DNA of 64,000 bases. Source: Cymbidium sinense. Its lineage: Eukaryota; Streptophyta; Magnoliopsida; Asparagales; Orchidaceae. The notes beneath the pieces are model-generated. The model was not told where the DNA came from, searched no databases, and worked only from the letters and a program-made list of their open reading frames with translations. The position numbers were made by a program, and so were the translations under genes. This document shows positions 46,216 to 58,224 of the stretch, piece by piece; position 1 is the stretch's first letter, and each line of letters starts with the position of its first letter. The DNA is taken from NCBI GenBank assembly GCA_021442155.1, contig CM038217.1, forward strand, positions 145,077,643 to 145,141,642, written 5' to 3'.

Positions 46216-48289
46216 TGTAGAGGGCATTGATTGTCAAAAAAATGCTACTCTAAGATGATGTATTAAATGCTATTTGGGATGATAGTTTAGAAATGTCATG
46301 AAGTAAAATCTGTTAGGAAGCACATCACTAAGTCATGAAAAGAAATTGACACTAAATAGAATAAATAACATTTCTGCTAGTGTTCATAATGAAAGGGCAT
46401 TTGAAGTAGTTTCTGGCCTAGTGAAATGAAAAGGAAAAAGTCGGTTTAATGGGATTAAATTCTGAACATACTTGCAAAGATGACAACAAATTAAGTTTAG
46501 GCATTTCATGGTATACAATAATCATAGCTTGAAATATAGGTAGGTCAATCATAGAGCACACTAATACATATAATTAAATAAGTAAAACAATAAAACATCA
46601 TGCTATCCCTGGTTCCGTCATGAGCGTGCTCTAAAAAGTGAAGAAATTCAAACTCGCAAGTGTCTCACATAATTCATCTCTTAAAAAACTTAACAAGGAT
46701 GTTTTGCATTCTACTATATGGCTGTTTTATATTTCTAACCTGTAGATGAAGCTACAATCATGCTCATAAAATAGAAGAATCGCTGAAAAACTTACTTTTT
46801 TATCATACAAAAGAGATATATATAATGTTAATTAGAATACTTCATAAATATAAAAAAATAGCAATAGAAAAGTTCCCAAATATTTAGAGGGCATTGATTG
46901 CCAAAAAAAAAAGTACAACCCAAGCAACATATAACCAACAGACAATGCATTATTACCAAATATTTAGAGGGCATTGATTCAAGCTTAGAAAATTTAATAA
47001 AGTAGCTACCAACATGCTAGAGATACATGGGCAACTACAATAAAGTACCTAGGTAGCTACCAGCACACATCCAAGAGATGAGCAACTGTAATAAAGCAGC
47101 TACCAACATCCAAGGGATACATGGGAAACTATCTAAATTTCATATTTCAAAATCATGAGCACCTGTAACAATTTATTTAACTATCTTTTCGCATCATAGC
47201 TATCATTATCAATCTCCCTCTAATATTTCCAAAAATTAGCACTTTTGTAAAGATAACTACAATCAAAACATCCAAAAAATGTTGTCTACTAAACTAAGTC
47301 CGAAATCATAAAGAGTATAAATGTCAAATAGAAACCACATAAGGCTTACTATATAAATATAAAGTCTATTAAAGAAAGCATGTGATGCCAACTCTTCATC
47401 TTCATCCTCTTCTCCATTACGCTATTTGTAGAGGACCTAGGGGTATCTCAATCTCTTCATCTTCATTCTCTTCCTAATAAACATATAATATAGTATAATA
47501 TTAATGTGAATAAAAATAATATGATACTAATGGAAAAATGTTAAATTATAAAATAAATACCTTGATTCTCCCTTTCAAGCCATAATAAGAGTGAACCCAG
47601 TTAGAGCCTAAGAAGAGAAAGCAAAATCATGGAACCACTCTAGTATTTCATATCGACAAATTATAATCAAATGTTCAATATAAGTAAGAGTGGCATAGGT
47701 TGTGTTTGATATATAATTAAGAGTGGCATAGGTTATGTTTGATTTTTTTCTCAACATATGTACACTATATTTCTTAGAAGATTACATGAAGTTTTTGGAA
47801 AGTAATATAAAACCCATGATAAGAGCAATGCCATGGTCTACGTGTAGCCCTAAAATAATATTATCCAAGGTCTGAACAGTGTGTTCTCCATGCTCTACTC
47901 CACAACAGTTCTTGAAGTTTCCATGCTTCATAGCTTTTCTTGCATCATTTGCGGCTGCTCTATATGTAATTAATGTAACTTTCTATCTTGTTAACCAGAC
48001 CCTCACATTGCATCTGTTCTACATATCATTCATATAATTATTCTTAATTTTTTTTTGTTCAAACAGACTCTAACATTCAGCCACCTTTTTTGATTCATTG
48101 TGGGGCTTTTGCAAATGATTTTGTTCATTTTCTAACAAATAGCAAAGGAAGAATTCCTTTAGAAATAGAATGCTAGCATGAAGAAAGATGACTACTCTTT
48201 AACCTTGAAACAAAGGTTACTATCAAGAAATTAAATTTGTAATAAGGAAACTTTTTTTAGTCTAGGTTTACAAATTTTTTTCTATTATC
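46216..48289. other. hAT interior, middle part
   Basis: No gene recognised. The phrase TTTAGAGGGCATTGATTG occurs near 46220, 46882 and 46960, and a doubled CTACCAACATGC/CCAAGAGATGAGCAACT passage lies near 47005-47125. Confidence 0.55.
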
Positions 48290-48670
48290 AAAAGTATAAT
48301 AGATAACATACACACCGAACCAAAGTTACCAAACCAACATAAAAATTAATTCAGTTGTTGAACAACTGTTACAACATCATCAAATTTGAATCATCATCAA
48401 AATCGAACATAGCCATTAGACACCTAATCCGAAAGATCACACATACTGTACATAGCATAACGTAAGATACACAGTACACACTGAACCGAAGTTACTGAAC
48501 CGATATAAAAATGATTTCCGCTGTTGAACAATAGTTACAACATCATCAAATCCAAATAATCATCACAACCGAACATAGCCATTACTCATTAGACACCTAA
48601 TCCGAAAGAACATCAAAACTAAACATAGATATTACACACCTAATCTGAATCATCATCAAATCGTAATACC
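48290..48670 (+). repeat. Tandem duplication of about 180 bp in the hAT element
   Basis: Two copies share ACCGAA(C/G)..AAGTTAC, TTACAACATCATCAAAT, GAACATAGCCATTA and GACACCTAATCCGAAAGA; a partial third copy follows near 48610. Confidence 0.88.
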
Positions 48671-49199
48671 AAAGATGAGCATAAAGAAAAGGAACCTCAC
48701 CAACCAAGATCAAGTCGATTTGCTATCTACTAAGAGAGTAAGAGGACAAGGAACCTAAAATATCCCTTTCACCTCCTATCATGACACCGTCCAACATGAT
48801 CGGGGATTTGAAGCCAGGAAGATGAGGGAACTCTCATGGGTCGAGAGTCGAGAGTGAGAGTCGTAGAGGCAGAACCGTAGGCCCGTAGAACTCATAAAAG
48901 TGAGAAAGGAGAGAGTCAAGAGTGGTGATTGGCGAGCTAAGAGACGAGAGGCGAGAGGATTGCAGAATTAGGGCAGGCCGAAGGATATAACTCGACGGAT
49001 TGAGGAATATCCCGAACCGGCTTTGAGCAGCTCGATGAGTAAATGATTCAAGCCTCTATTTACTTGAGCTCAAGCTCATTAAATGAGTCGAGCAGTCCTT
49101 TCAGCTCGAGCTCGAGCTTGAGCTTGAGGCTCAATATGAACAAGAATGAGCCGCTTATCGAAGTCGAGCTCGAGTCATGAGTCCGACTTCATTCACCCT

Positions 49200-49669
49200 G
49201 GGATATCCATGCAACTTGTAATACATCGATCATTTGTGTGCCCATTGTAATTACATTATGTGAGGTGAGGTCGATCCTTCTTGAAGACTTTAGAGTTCCG
49301 TTGGTTTTGATTGTGAGAAGTGGGGTTCCAATTCTTACTGTGAATGTTGTGTAGTTTGTTGTATTATTCCCGAAGTTTGCTGGGCCAATGGACCTCTGTC
49401 GCTCTTCTTGTGAGATCAAAGAGAATACACAATTTATCGGTGGGACACGATCCATTAGTAATATCCGGCCTCTAACTTGAGCAAAAGAATCATTTAAGCC
49501 CACCATGAAACACATGTGTATTCATTCTGATGATAATCATTGAGGCGTCTAATCCCTCCGCAATTGCAATTGTTGCAAGAACATTTGAGTTTGTAGTTGC
49601 TTATCTCCTCCCATATTGTCTTGAGTTTGGTAAAATAGGTACCCAGAGGTTGATGTTCTTGTTTGAGAT
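49200..49669 (-). pseudogene. Copia gag, C-terminal part with zinc knuckle
   Basis: Gag forms the virus-like particle. Minus-strand translation gives CMCFMVGLNDSFAQVRGRIL (49450-49515), PPINCVFSLISQEERQRSIG (49390-49450) and, after frame changes, NYNGHT and CYKLHGYP of the CCHC zinc knuckle (49200-49270). This order is standard for plant Copia gag. The piece is bounded by the hAT element and by the solo LTR. Confidence 0.9.
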
Positions 49670-50989
49670 TGATACGAACTGCTTTCTGAAATTGAGTGAG
49701 GCTTGAGAGAATGGATCTATTCTGTGTTAATTTGGGTCTGGCTTGGTTTTGATTTCCCTGTATTGTCGATCGGCTTAGTGGTTCAATTGAGTTGACTCAT
49801 GAATCAACCCACTAAGTTGAGAGAGTTGAGGTTTCGACGCTTCAATCCGTTGGATTTCTTTTTTCAGTTGGATCTAATCACTTGGATTGAGTGCTTCTTG
49901 GTTTGATCCTTGAACCGTCAGATTAAAAGGGTTTCTGATCTGCCCTTCAATTTGGTATTTGATCAAGCGGTTATTGATGCTTACAGGAGTTAGTGGATTC
50001 TAGATGTTGCCTTCAGTGCAGTTTGATCTCTGGATTGAATCTGAGCCTTTGATTGAGAATTGCGGGTTTTGGTGGTTGGATGAAGCTTTGAGATAACCTA
50101 ACCTTATCTTTACTTGTTTTGTTTTGTTTCGTTTCCTGCCATGGTAGAGCTCACGAGAGGAAGAGTGCTAGATCGGAGAAATTTTCTCCGATGGAAGCGG
50201 TATTTCACGAGGAAAACCTAGAAGAAGATAGCGAGGAAGAGTCGAAAAGATAAGTTCTTTCTTAAACTCTTGATCATCCCCTCTGTTTGGCTTTTGATCT
50301 CTATTTATACTTTCTATTTTCCTTTCTTATGCTTGGATCTAAGCTATCATGCACCTAACTACTACATTCTTTAGCGTTCTGTTAGGCGGTTCATTTTATG
50401 ATTGCTTATACGTCTTTATGGAATATAAGTTGGTTGAGATGTCGAGCTTCTTGATTTCTTTATATCCTCAGTTGTGCTTCCATTCTGTTACAACAATAAC
50501 AGAAAACGGTTATTGTTGTTATTTGGTTTCTTAGTTCTTGAGTTCTACTCTGATTTCCTTAAGTGACAACTGCTGGATCATTCTTGAGTCTGGATGGATT
50601 ATGTTGTTTTTTTTCTTCTTACTCAATCCGGTTATTTCCACTCTTGCTTCTTAGTTTTTGATAATTGCTGCAGGATTTTTTGGACGGATCTATAGTCAGT
50701 GGTGTTGTCCTTTTGTGGTGATGCTTTGGCCGGATTTAAATGCCGTTGTTAGCTTGTTGCCATTCTAGGATCTCAATTGCCCTTGTTCTTTTCTCTTACC
50801 AGTGGTTTGGGAGGTATCTCTAGTTCATATTACTGTGCACTTAAGGGTTCTATAATAGCTTTTATTTTGTTATCTCCTGTAACTTCCTTCCTTCTTTCTC
50901 GTAATCACGAAATCTAATGATTACATTATTTCTTTGTTTGAGTCCTTCTTATTGTTAATTTGGCCATTGGATGATTTGGATTCATATCA
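49670..50989 (-). repeat. Solo LTR of the element A family
   Basis: On the minus strand it begins TGATATGAATCC, like the element A LTR, and ends CGTATCA. A perfect 5-bp duplication GAGAT flanks it (49665-49669 and 50990-50994) inside the Copia gag frame. It has TATAAATAGAGATC near 50305 on the minus strand, matching the element A TATA area. No internal sequence remains, so the element was reduced by recombination between its LTRs. It is about 1.3 kb, longer than the element A LTRs. Confidence 0.9.
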
Positions 50990-51420
50990 GAGATCGATTA
51001 ATTCCTGTCTGAGCTGAAATATTTTTAGACTGTTACTCTGTTGAAATCTGTCTCTAAGATCATACCATATTTCTTGAGCCGTCTCAAGATAAAGAATGCT
51101 GGAAGAGATTTCCTTGGATACCGAATTGAGGATCCAATAAATCATGATGTTATTGTTTCTGATCCAAGCATTCAAGAAATCAAGATTCGTACCATCGAGC
51201 TTAGTGATAGATCCATCAACAAAACCGAGCTTGTTTTTTGCTACCAATGCAATACCCATAGCTCTACTCCAAGATGTATAGTTTTCCCGATCAAGATTTG
51301 AGAAACTAGGGCTATACCTAGGCTGTTAGAATGATGAAGGTAATATGGATTTTGAGGATCATCGATGCTCATTTCTCGTGTCCCCCATGATCGGGAAGGG
51401 CGAGATAGACGAACGACTCA
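50990..51420 (-). pseudogene. Copia gag, N-terminal part
   Basis: Minus-strand reading includes NPYYLHHS near 51370, SWSRAMGIALVAKNKLGFVD (51200-51275), WIRNNNIMIYWILNSVSKEI (51100-51160), EIWYDLRDRFQQSN (51030-51075) and KIFQLRQELIDL (50987-51025). This is the conserved start of plant Copia gag. One frame break lies near 51270-51300. It ends at the solo LTR; the continuation is at 49200-49669. Confidence 0.92.
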
Positions 51421-51505
51421 TGTTTAGTGATCTATGGTACTAATGCTGTGGTATGCGGCCTCCTTCTTTGTTGTTGCATCTCTACCTCAATGATCTAGCT
51501 GTCCA

Positions 51506-51516
51506 CTCTGATACCA
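51506..51516 (-). promoter_or_regulatory. Copia primer-binding site
   Basis: Minus strand TGGTATCAGAG, complementary to the 3' end of initiator tRNA-Met, directly next to the LTR end. It fixes the orientation of the Copia element. Confidence 0.92.
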
Positions 51517-51736
51517 TGGTAGAGACACCGAGACCAATTGCATAAATTTTATTATGAGTGAGAAAAGTAAGTTCTAATTACACAGTATCATGTTGATGAA
51601 TGTATATATAATTAAGCTATATGTATAGTAACCATCGGTGAGAGTAAAAGATGTTGAACTGGGAATAGGCCTATACAGTGAAGAGAATGAATAGGTGGAA
51701 TGGTAGGTGAACGGAACAAATTCTAATTATTTTTAA
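51517..51736 (-). repeat. Copia 5' LTR
   Basis: Begins on the plus strand TGGTAGAGACACCGAGACCA and contains TAGTAACCATCGGTGAGAGT and GAATGAATAGGTGGAATGGT, all shared with the LTR at 2031-2311. The right edge is set approximately by alignment. Confidence 0.85.
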
Positions 51737-52491
51737 GGTTAGTTTTATTTTAAGGAATACCCAAGAATATTCTTGACTGAGGAGCCAAACTTATGTTCCA
51801 AATCATTCGGCCAATTTTTTTAGATGTATTTGAGCTCAACGAATATTCAAGAGGAATGAATGGAAACAAAGAGATTTAAAGGATATAAATGAGGAACTCT
51901 GAAAATATAAGCATAGCTAGAACAAAATTTAATAATTTTTTATTAGAATTTTAGCCTTTAGGGCAAGATTACAATTAGTGGGTTAGTGGCTGCGCTTGAA
52001 CACGAGTCAAAGCATTAGGAACGATACTCCCAATCAACGAATCATGTAAATAAGTGCAATTTTATGATTTTATCATCCAAGTTACCAAACTCTAAATCAA
52101 GTAGTAAAAAAAACAGTCGACCCAACATGAGCTTAGGTTATTCATCAATAATCACTTATCGCCTCATCTAAAAAATACTCATAAACCTAGATTTGAGGAA
52201 AAAATAGAATTCATCTTTAAAATGTTCATAAACCTAGAGTTCAGGAAAAAAAATAGAATTCCTAAACTGTACATGATGAGGAAAACTATACACAGAGAAA
52301 TGATAGAAATAATTTTGACTATAAAAATCAAACCAATTGAATTAACATTATAATTCTATCTAGATCGAGACTACCCCTAAACTAAATAAACATGTTGAAT
52401 TTTCACTTGATCAAGTCTAAGGAATTTAACCTTATTATGATTTTTCGAGTTCTCATTGTTAAGAATTCTCTATATCTAATTGGCAGATTAA
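51737..52491. other. Flanking sequence right of the Copia element
   Basis: AT-rich DNA without gene or repeat boundary that I can recognise. The phrase CATAAACCTAGATTTGAGGAA/CATAAACCTAGAGTTCAGGA is repeated near 52180 and 52227. Confidence 0.5.
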
Positions 52492-54322
52492 AGTGTCGTT
52501 TGGCTGTGCGGTAGGTCAACTTCCCATTTTTAAAAAGTTGGGTTACCTATTTGAGAGCCTCATTTCTAAATATCGGTTCGTATAAAATCCCAGTCGCAAA
52601 TGTCATTTTTGGCACTCGGGAGTAGGGCTGTGCATAATTCGGTTTAAACCGAAAATCCGATTAAAACCAAATATTTTAAATTTGGATCGGTTTTAATTTT
52701 ATTTTGGATTTGGTAATTTTGTTAAATTCAGTTTTTGGATTATGGATCGGATTTAAAAATTTATAATCCAAAAAACCGATTATGTATATTTAATATTTAT
52801 TTCTTTATTAAATACAAAGTCTTTCAAGTTTCAAATCAAAAATCTGCCCCTAAAAAGGATTTCTACTTGTAGGTTTTGGTCCTTTTGGATTTTTATTATA
52901 TCTCTTATAGGTGGAATCGTGGAAACCGTGGAATCCATAAGAGAATATTCACAAAATTACATAACAGGTTTTGGATTTTAATTATTTTCGGTTTTTTAAA
53001 AACTGAACCAAAAATCTAAACTTTTTTTTGGATTGGATTGGTTCAGATTATATTAAATCTTATACGGATCGGATTTTCGGATTCTGAATTTCAAACCGAA
53101 CAGATTAGCAAATTAAAAAACCGATCCGTCCAATCCAACCGAATGCACACCCCTACTCGGGAGTAGAACTCCGGTCCACCTTTCAAAATTCGTTCCACCT
53201 TTCTTAAACAATATCTTCCAAATCTACCCACGTATAATGCTTGAAAGCCTCCGTCTCTCGTATTCGGCACTTTCGCATCTGAACCTGGAAGGGCCTAGGG
53301 TTTTACTGTACTGAGGGCTTTAGCTCCATCTCCCCTCTTCGGCATCTCCATCTCTCATCTTCGGCATCTTCTTCTTTCTTCGATTCCTCTTCCCGGTACT
53401 CCGAAATCCAGACCCATGTGCGTTGATGGGCTTTAGCTCACGGTTTGTCCCATCGCTCGTGACTCCAACATAGAACCTATTTCATACCGATGTAAATCCC
53501 TAGTCTTTCTATCTCTGTTTTTGTTGTCATATATGAAGCTACCTGTCCCCTGAAATGGTTGCATGATGTCAACTATATTGTTTCTCTTTGATGTTAGTAA
53601 AAAATTGCTTTGTAGTTGTTGTTTGTTGCTATGACTGTTTTGCTCATTTTATTTTTTTTAAAGATCATGTTTATTCATCATCAGTTAATTTCATAGTTGT
53701 AGTTATTGATTGGTTACATGATGTCAGCCCTAAGGAAGTGAAATAGAGCAGTAGATTTGCATTAACTTTGTTTGAATAATTTTTTTGACATAGCATATAT
53801 AGTAAAAATCTTCTTTCTTTTTTATGTCATTTTAAGGGAAGATAGAAACAACATGGCTTACACAGTTGTACACTTTTTTATTTCTCCACTGATATAGAGA
53901 TGCAAAATACAAGTTTCAAGGATAAATAAACTTCTGTCATCATATAAATTAGTACTTCATCATTCAAATAGATTGGGTGATAAACTGAGCTTGATTGATC
54001 ACCTAAGATATTAACATCGGTTGTCTTAAATTCAAGTAACAAATGTTATCGTAATTTTCATGTTATATAATGTAATGTGATGTGTTAAATTCAAATATCA
54101 AATACTAGACTTATGAGTATGTATGGACTTCTAAAATTACATTTTTTTTTCTTACTATGTTGATGTTATATGACCATAAGGGTAGTTTTGTAACTTTTTC
54201 TGCAAACAGCTGCAACACAACACCTGCACAGCTCAATCTTCCAAACAATTAAACTGCTTCTTCAGAGCCACCTTTCTAAAAGCCCTTTTTTTCCTACAGC
54301 TGCAGTTGTGCCAAACAGACCC
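52492..54322. mobile_element. PIF/Harbinger-like element (probable)
   Basis: Left end AGTGTCGTTTGGCTGTGC and right end complement GGGTCTGTTTGGCACAACTG form imperfect inverted repeats, with TAA on both sides (52489-52491 and 54323-54325), the 3-bp duplication usual for this superfamily. It holds a nested hAT MITE and, at 53200-53520, a CT-rich GC-richer stretch that looks like a plant 5' UTR. No transposase was recognised. The terminal match is modest. Confidence 0.55.
52623..53155. mobile_element. hAT-type MITE, 533 bp
   Basis: Starts TAGGGCTGTGCATAATTCGG and ends CCGAATGCACACCCCTA. Perfect 8-bp duplication CTCGGGAG at 52615-52622 and 53156-53163. The body is built of many GGATCGG/AAACCGA words near both ends. 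It has no coding capacity. Confidence 0.93.
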
Positions 54323-54325
54323 TAA

Positions 54326-55012
54326 GATAGGTTTCGTACCTATGTGATAGCTTATGTATGCTTAAAGCAACTGAACACTACACCTGAATTGTACAAGAAT
54401 CATAATACAGTGGTTATAGCTTGTAGTAGAGTTTTCGGTATGTTTAATCGTAAATCATTAGATCATAAACCATAAATCTGATGGTTGCTATATTTTCTTC
54501 TTCTCCCAAACATTGAGGGCCAAATCATGGGCATGTAAGGCTTATGGCTGACAACAGAGACTATAGGGAGGAGGATGATGGCTCAGCTAGGTGTGGAGGT
54601 GGGATGACCATCTCCCAGGAGGCTCGACGATTCCAGAGGTGGCGCCAGCATTAGTGGCCAAATAGCAGCTCATCCCCCTTTTTTTAATAAACTACATCTC
54701 ATTCTAATGAACTTTTGGAGTTTTAAATGCCTAAAAAAAGTTTAAATCTAAAGGATTTCCACCATCTTAAAGTCCTCTACAACAACCAAATAAATGTAAC
54801 TAGCTTAAGATGGTGAGATGAGGAAATAAACCCACAAGTAATTGAGGGGTTAAAAGGACCTCAAAGTCATTGGCCTTATGTTTAGCAGACGTCATCGGAG
54901 GTGGCGAACACCAATATTGACTTGGAGGTGGAGGTTGTCGGCGAACATTGATGTGGTGAACTTGCTCTTACTTTTTGGAAGTTTAATTGCAAGACTTTCC
55001 CCTCTTCAGTTT
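54326..55012. other. Unassigned spacer
   Basis: Low-copy-looking sequence without recognised domain; a GC-richer patch lies at 54560-54660. I see no gene. Confidence 0.45.
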
Positions 55013-55280
55013 GAGAAAATATTACATGCGGAGTCAGGATGTACCTTTATGTCCGGATGCTAACCGGATCTCAACACGTGTCCACTAATAAAATATGATT
55101 TTTTTTCTTTATAATATGGTAACGATGTCGTTAACGTTATTCGGACCTGGCTCAGCCCGACTGGTTAAAACAACGGGAGAAAATATTATGGACGCATTTC
55201 AGATTTTGAGCCTCAAAAAAATTTAGGTATTTTTATTTTTGTACATAAATTTTCCTCAACTCCCTCTCCAGGCGTGCATC
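55013..55280 (+). mobile_element. Left-end fragment of a MULE-1/MULE-2 family element
   Basis: Begins GAGAAAATATTACATGCGGA, then matches the MULE-2 terminus in order (TCCACTAATAAAATATGATT, GCTCAGCCCG, ACGGGAGAAA). It is cut at 55280 by the Gypsy D LTR; its other half would lie beyond the window. Confidence 0.8.
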
Positions 55281-56489
55281 TATGGGCTCCAAAAATTCGC
55301 CACCGACCTCTCAATGAAGAGAGTGATTTAAAGTGTTGGTAAAATTTTCAAAAGACAGATGGAATAGTAGATAAGACACTACCCATAGATTTCACCATCA
55401 TTTTGTGAAGATTTTAGATCTGATTGCAGGTTTCCTATAGGCGCAAGCCCCTACAGTTAATTACCCACCCCTCCCAATTTTGAGAGAGAACTTTCGATTA
55501 AGGCTAGTCGTTAGATCGCTTAATGTGTAGCGTATAGTAGTAGTATGTGGAGTTTTAGAATTTAGAATTAATGAATGATTGGGGGAATGATGACATTCCC
55601 GATCTAGATCCCATGGTTCCGTCATCCCGGGTTGTCGCGATCCCTAGTCTACTTAGTTAAAGGAGGTAGTCGACCCAACCTGACTAAAAGATACTTATCA
55701 GCAACACATGTGTTACGTCGCCCAAGAAATTCTTGTAGATCTGGGGTGGTGTTTGTCTAAGAAGATAATCTTAAGTCTACCTTAACTGACAGAGTGTTAT
55801 TTGTTATATCAGGTGTACCATATGATTCACAACTCAAAGGACAGAGCTATTGGGGAGCATACGAGCTACAGTCGTGATCGTAATATAATGGAGCTTACTG
55901 GCCAAACCACCCAATCAGAGGACTCCAGTTGTAACTTCATCATCTATGGAGCCTTCTCCAAACACCGAGGACGGTCACGCCCCACCATGAGATTGATTGA
56001 GAGTGAACATAGTAGAACACTTGATTTGACATTGGCTCCTTTATAAGCTAGTTTTTTTTAATTTGTCACCTTGAACAAATAGTTATAGAAGGTGGATAGA
56101 ATGAATTTTGTTTTAAGATTTTAATGATTGAATTTCATTTAAGTAGTTTTTTAGATTGATACTTGATTTAAGTTAACTTGATTTGAAATTAGGATCACAT
56201 TTTGGTGGAAGTATCCCCTCTGGTTGAAATCACCATTCAACACAGCCATCATCAGGGTAGTTAATTAATTGAATCGAATATATTTGAGAACTTTCGATAC
56301 TGGCAACTCTATTTAGCTCATACCGGAGGATCAGATCTACTGTCACATAACAGAATTAGCTTCTCAGATATTTTAATAAGTTGAAATTCTTATAATAATT
56401 AGATTTTTTATATTTTGTTAACCCGGACCTAATCCTAACACCAAAGTAAGAAGCGACCCGCACAAACATTTGAATCTAAACATTCTACA
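55281..56489 (+). repeat. Gypsy D 5' LTR
   Basis: Starts TATGGGCTCC (TG expected) and ends CATTCTACA. Uninterrupted counterpart of the split LTR at 7432-13005, which is how the exact insertion point of element B can be read. Confidence 0.85.
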
Positions 56490-56501
56490 TAGTATCGTGC
56501 C
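56490..56501 (+). promoter_or_regulatory. Gypsy D primer-binding site
   Basis: TAGTATCGTGCC directly after the LTR, a mutated tRNA-Met-type site at the same place as 13006-13018. Confidence 0.55.
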
Positions 56502-58160
56502 CATGCGAGTGTTTAGTAATTTAGGTAATTCTTATTTCTAAATTAAGAGATTACTTTTATATTTTTATTTAATTCCAATTTAGCCTATGCACCTTTTTAG
56601 TCATCAAAATTTGTACTTTAAATTTTCATGTCCGAGCACATGTAGGTATTTATAGCTTAGATAATTTCATCTAATTAATGAAGTCATTAACTTTGGAAAT
56701 CATAATTAGAATGAAATTTCTTAATTTTTGGATTGAAAGAAGCTTCATAATTTTGTAACATTTAATTCAGTATCACCTTCTATATGCTTGTACGAAGAAT
56801 TACAAATCCGATGGCATTGAAGGTGTTGCAAATTGATCTAATATCTTATTAGATCTTTTGGATTAATATTGGATTACTTTATTTTATTTCAAGTTGATTA
56901 ATTTTTAAATATTCAATAGACTCTCGCTTATGACAATTCTTAAATTCATCACCAATTATACTCAATTTCTCCTTTATCTAATTCAAGTATTTAATAAGGT
57001 GACGAATATAATTCAAACATTTTTCAAAGATTCATTGCTTATTATTATTAGCAATCATTTGATTTCATAGAAAATCTCTGATAAATTCTTGAATTTTCTT
57101 CAATTTATTTGAGTATATTTAAAGAGTATATCTTAATCCTAAGAGGCTCTCTTATGCTTTTGATTTGATGTTCAATCAAGATTCCTACATCTTTCAATAT
57201 CAGGCCTAATTTTAATGGTTCAATTAGTTTTATGATTACTTGTTTGTGAATTTAATACTTTGAGTACTCAATAAGAGGCTCTATTCACATAAACAAATAT
57301 CAACTCCAATATCCCCAACTCCACATTAGACTTCATATTTAGTGAATAATTGGACTTCAAATTTATTATAAGTCTCATATAAGTTTAGTATTAGCCTCCC
57401 AAATTTCAATTTTAGGCTTGTTTAATTTTGAGGAATTTGAAAGAAAGCGAACTCAATTTGTACCATGGAATTAAGTTTTAGCAAGAATGGGTCTCACATT
57501 GATTCTTTCCATTTCTATAAATGAGGCTAAGGAGAGGATTCTTGCATTTCATATCATTTGCTTGAGTTTAGAGGACTTGAAAATGAAGGAGAAGGATTTC
57601 ACTCAAAGCTTGGGTGGACTTTTAACTTGCTTAAATTTTTTTGTGAGCACTCTTCCTTTTTTTTTTTTTTGATTTAATGTTTATTTTTATATTTATCATG
57701 TATCTTTTTTTTTTTTTGGTATTTACTTTAATTTTAGATGATTTTCATTTAAATTTGTTTAAGTCTCAAAAAATTGATAAAATTTTGGCAGCATTTCAGT
57801 AGTGTTCCGGCATCATCCCCGAGTAGGGGGCTACATCAAAACTATTTTGGCTTGCTTAATATGCCCTATTGAGCGTAGCAAGTAGTGTCTTGCGACACCA
57901 CAACCATCTTCGCACCCACTACACCCTATTGGGTATTAGCAGGGTCTTCCAACCTGCATTGGTGTCCAAACATAGGGATTAGGATAAAATAAATTCTGAC
58001 AAAATTTTAGCAGCATTTCGGCATACGGGAGCAACATCTAACAGTTTTTGTTTAGCTTACTCGGTACGCCCTATTGAGCATAGCGAGTGGTATCTTGTGA
58101 CACCACAACCACACGCCATGCCTTATCATTAGGAGTCTTGAACCCCAAAAAAAAAAGACA
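56502..58160 (+). other. Gypsy D 5' untranslated region with doubled repeat
   Basis: AT-rich leader. At 57785-58150 two copies of a unit contain ATTTTGGCAGCATTTC, GCATCATCCCCGAGTAGGGG, CGCCCTATTGAGC-like words and GTGTCTTGCGACACCACAAC. This is the same module as at 13690-14085. Confidence 0.7.
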
Positions 58161-58224
58161 CAAGCACATATATATATATCTATTCATGCATTTCAAACTT
58201 ATTTTCCTGCGCACTTGCAATGAT

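Larger units (their letters stand above)
44948..49199. mobile_element. hAT-like element, 4.25 kb, no recognisable transposase
   Basis: A perfect 8-bp duplication GGGATATC flanks it (44940-44947 and 49200-49207), in the middle of the Copia zinc-knuckle HGYP codons. Termini are TAGGGGTGCAGATGAGTCGA at the left and the complement of AGGGTGAATGAAGTCGGACT at the right. Both ends carry clusters of GCTCGAGCTCGA-type words within about 200 bp (44960-45170 and 49020-49180), as expected of subterminal transposase-binding motifs in hAT elements. I found no transposase domain; it is non-autonomous or fully decayed. Confidence 0.88.

Noticed and set aside
53200..53520. Possible first exon of a host gene
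   Set aside because: Composition resembles a plant 5' UTR, but no open frame or splice-linked exon follows and it lies inside a probable Harbinger-like element.
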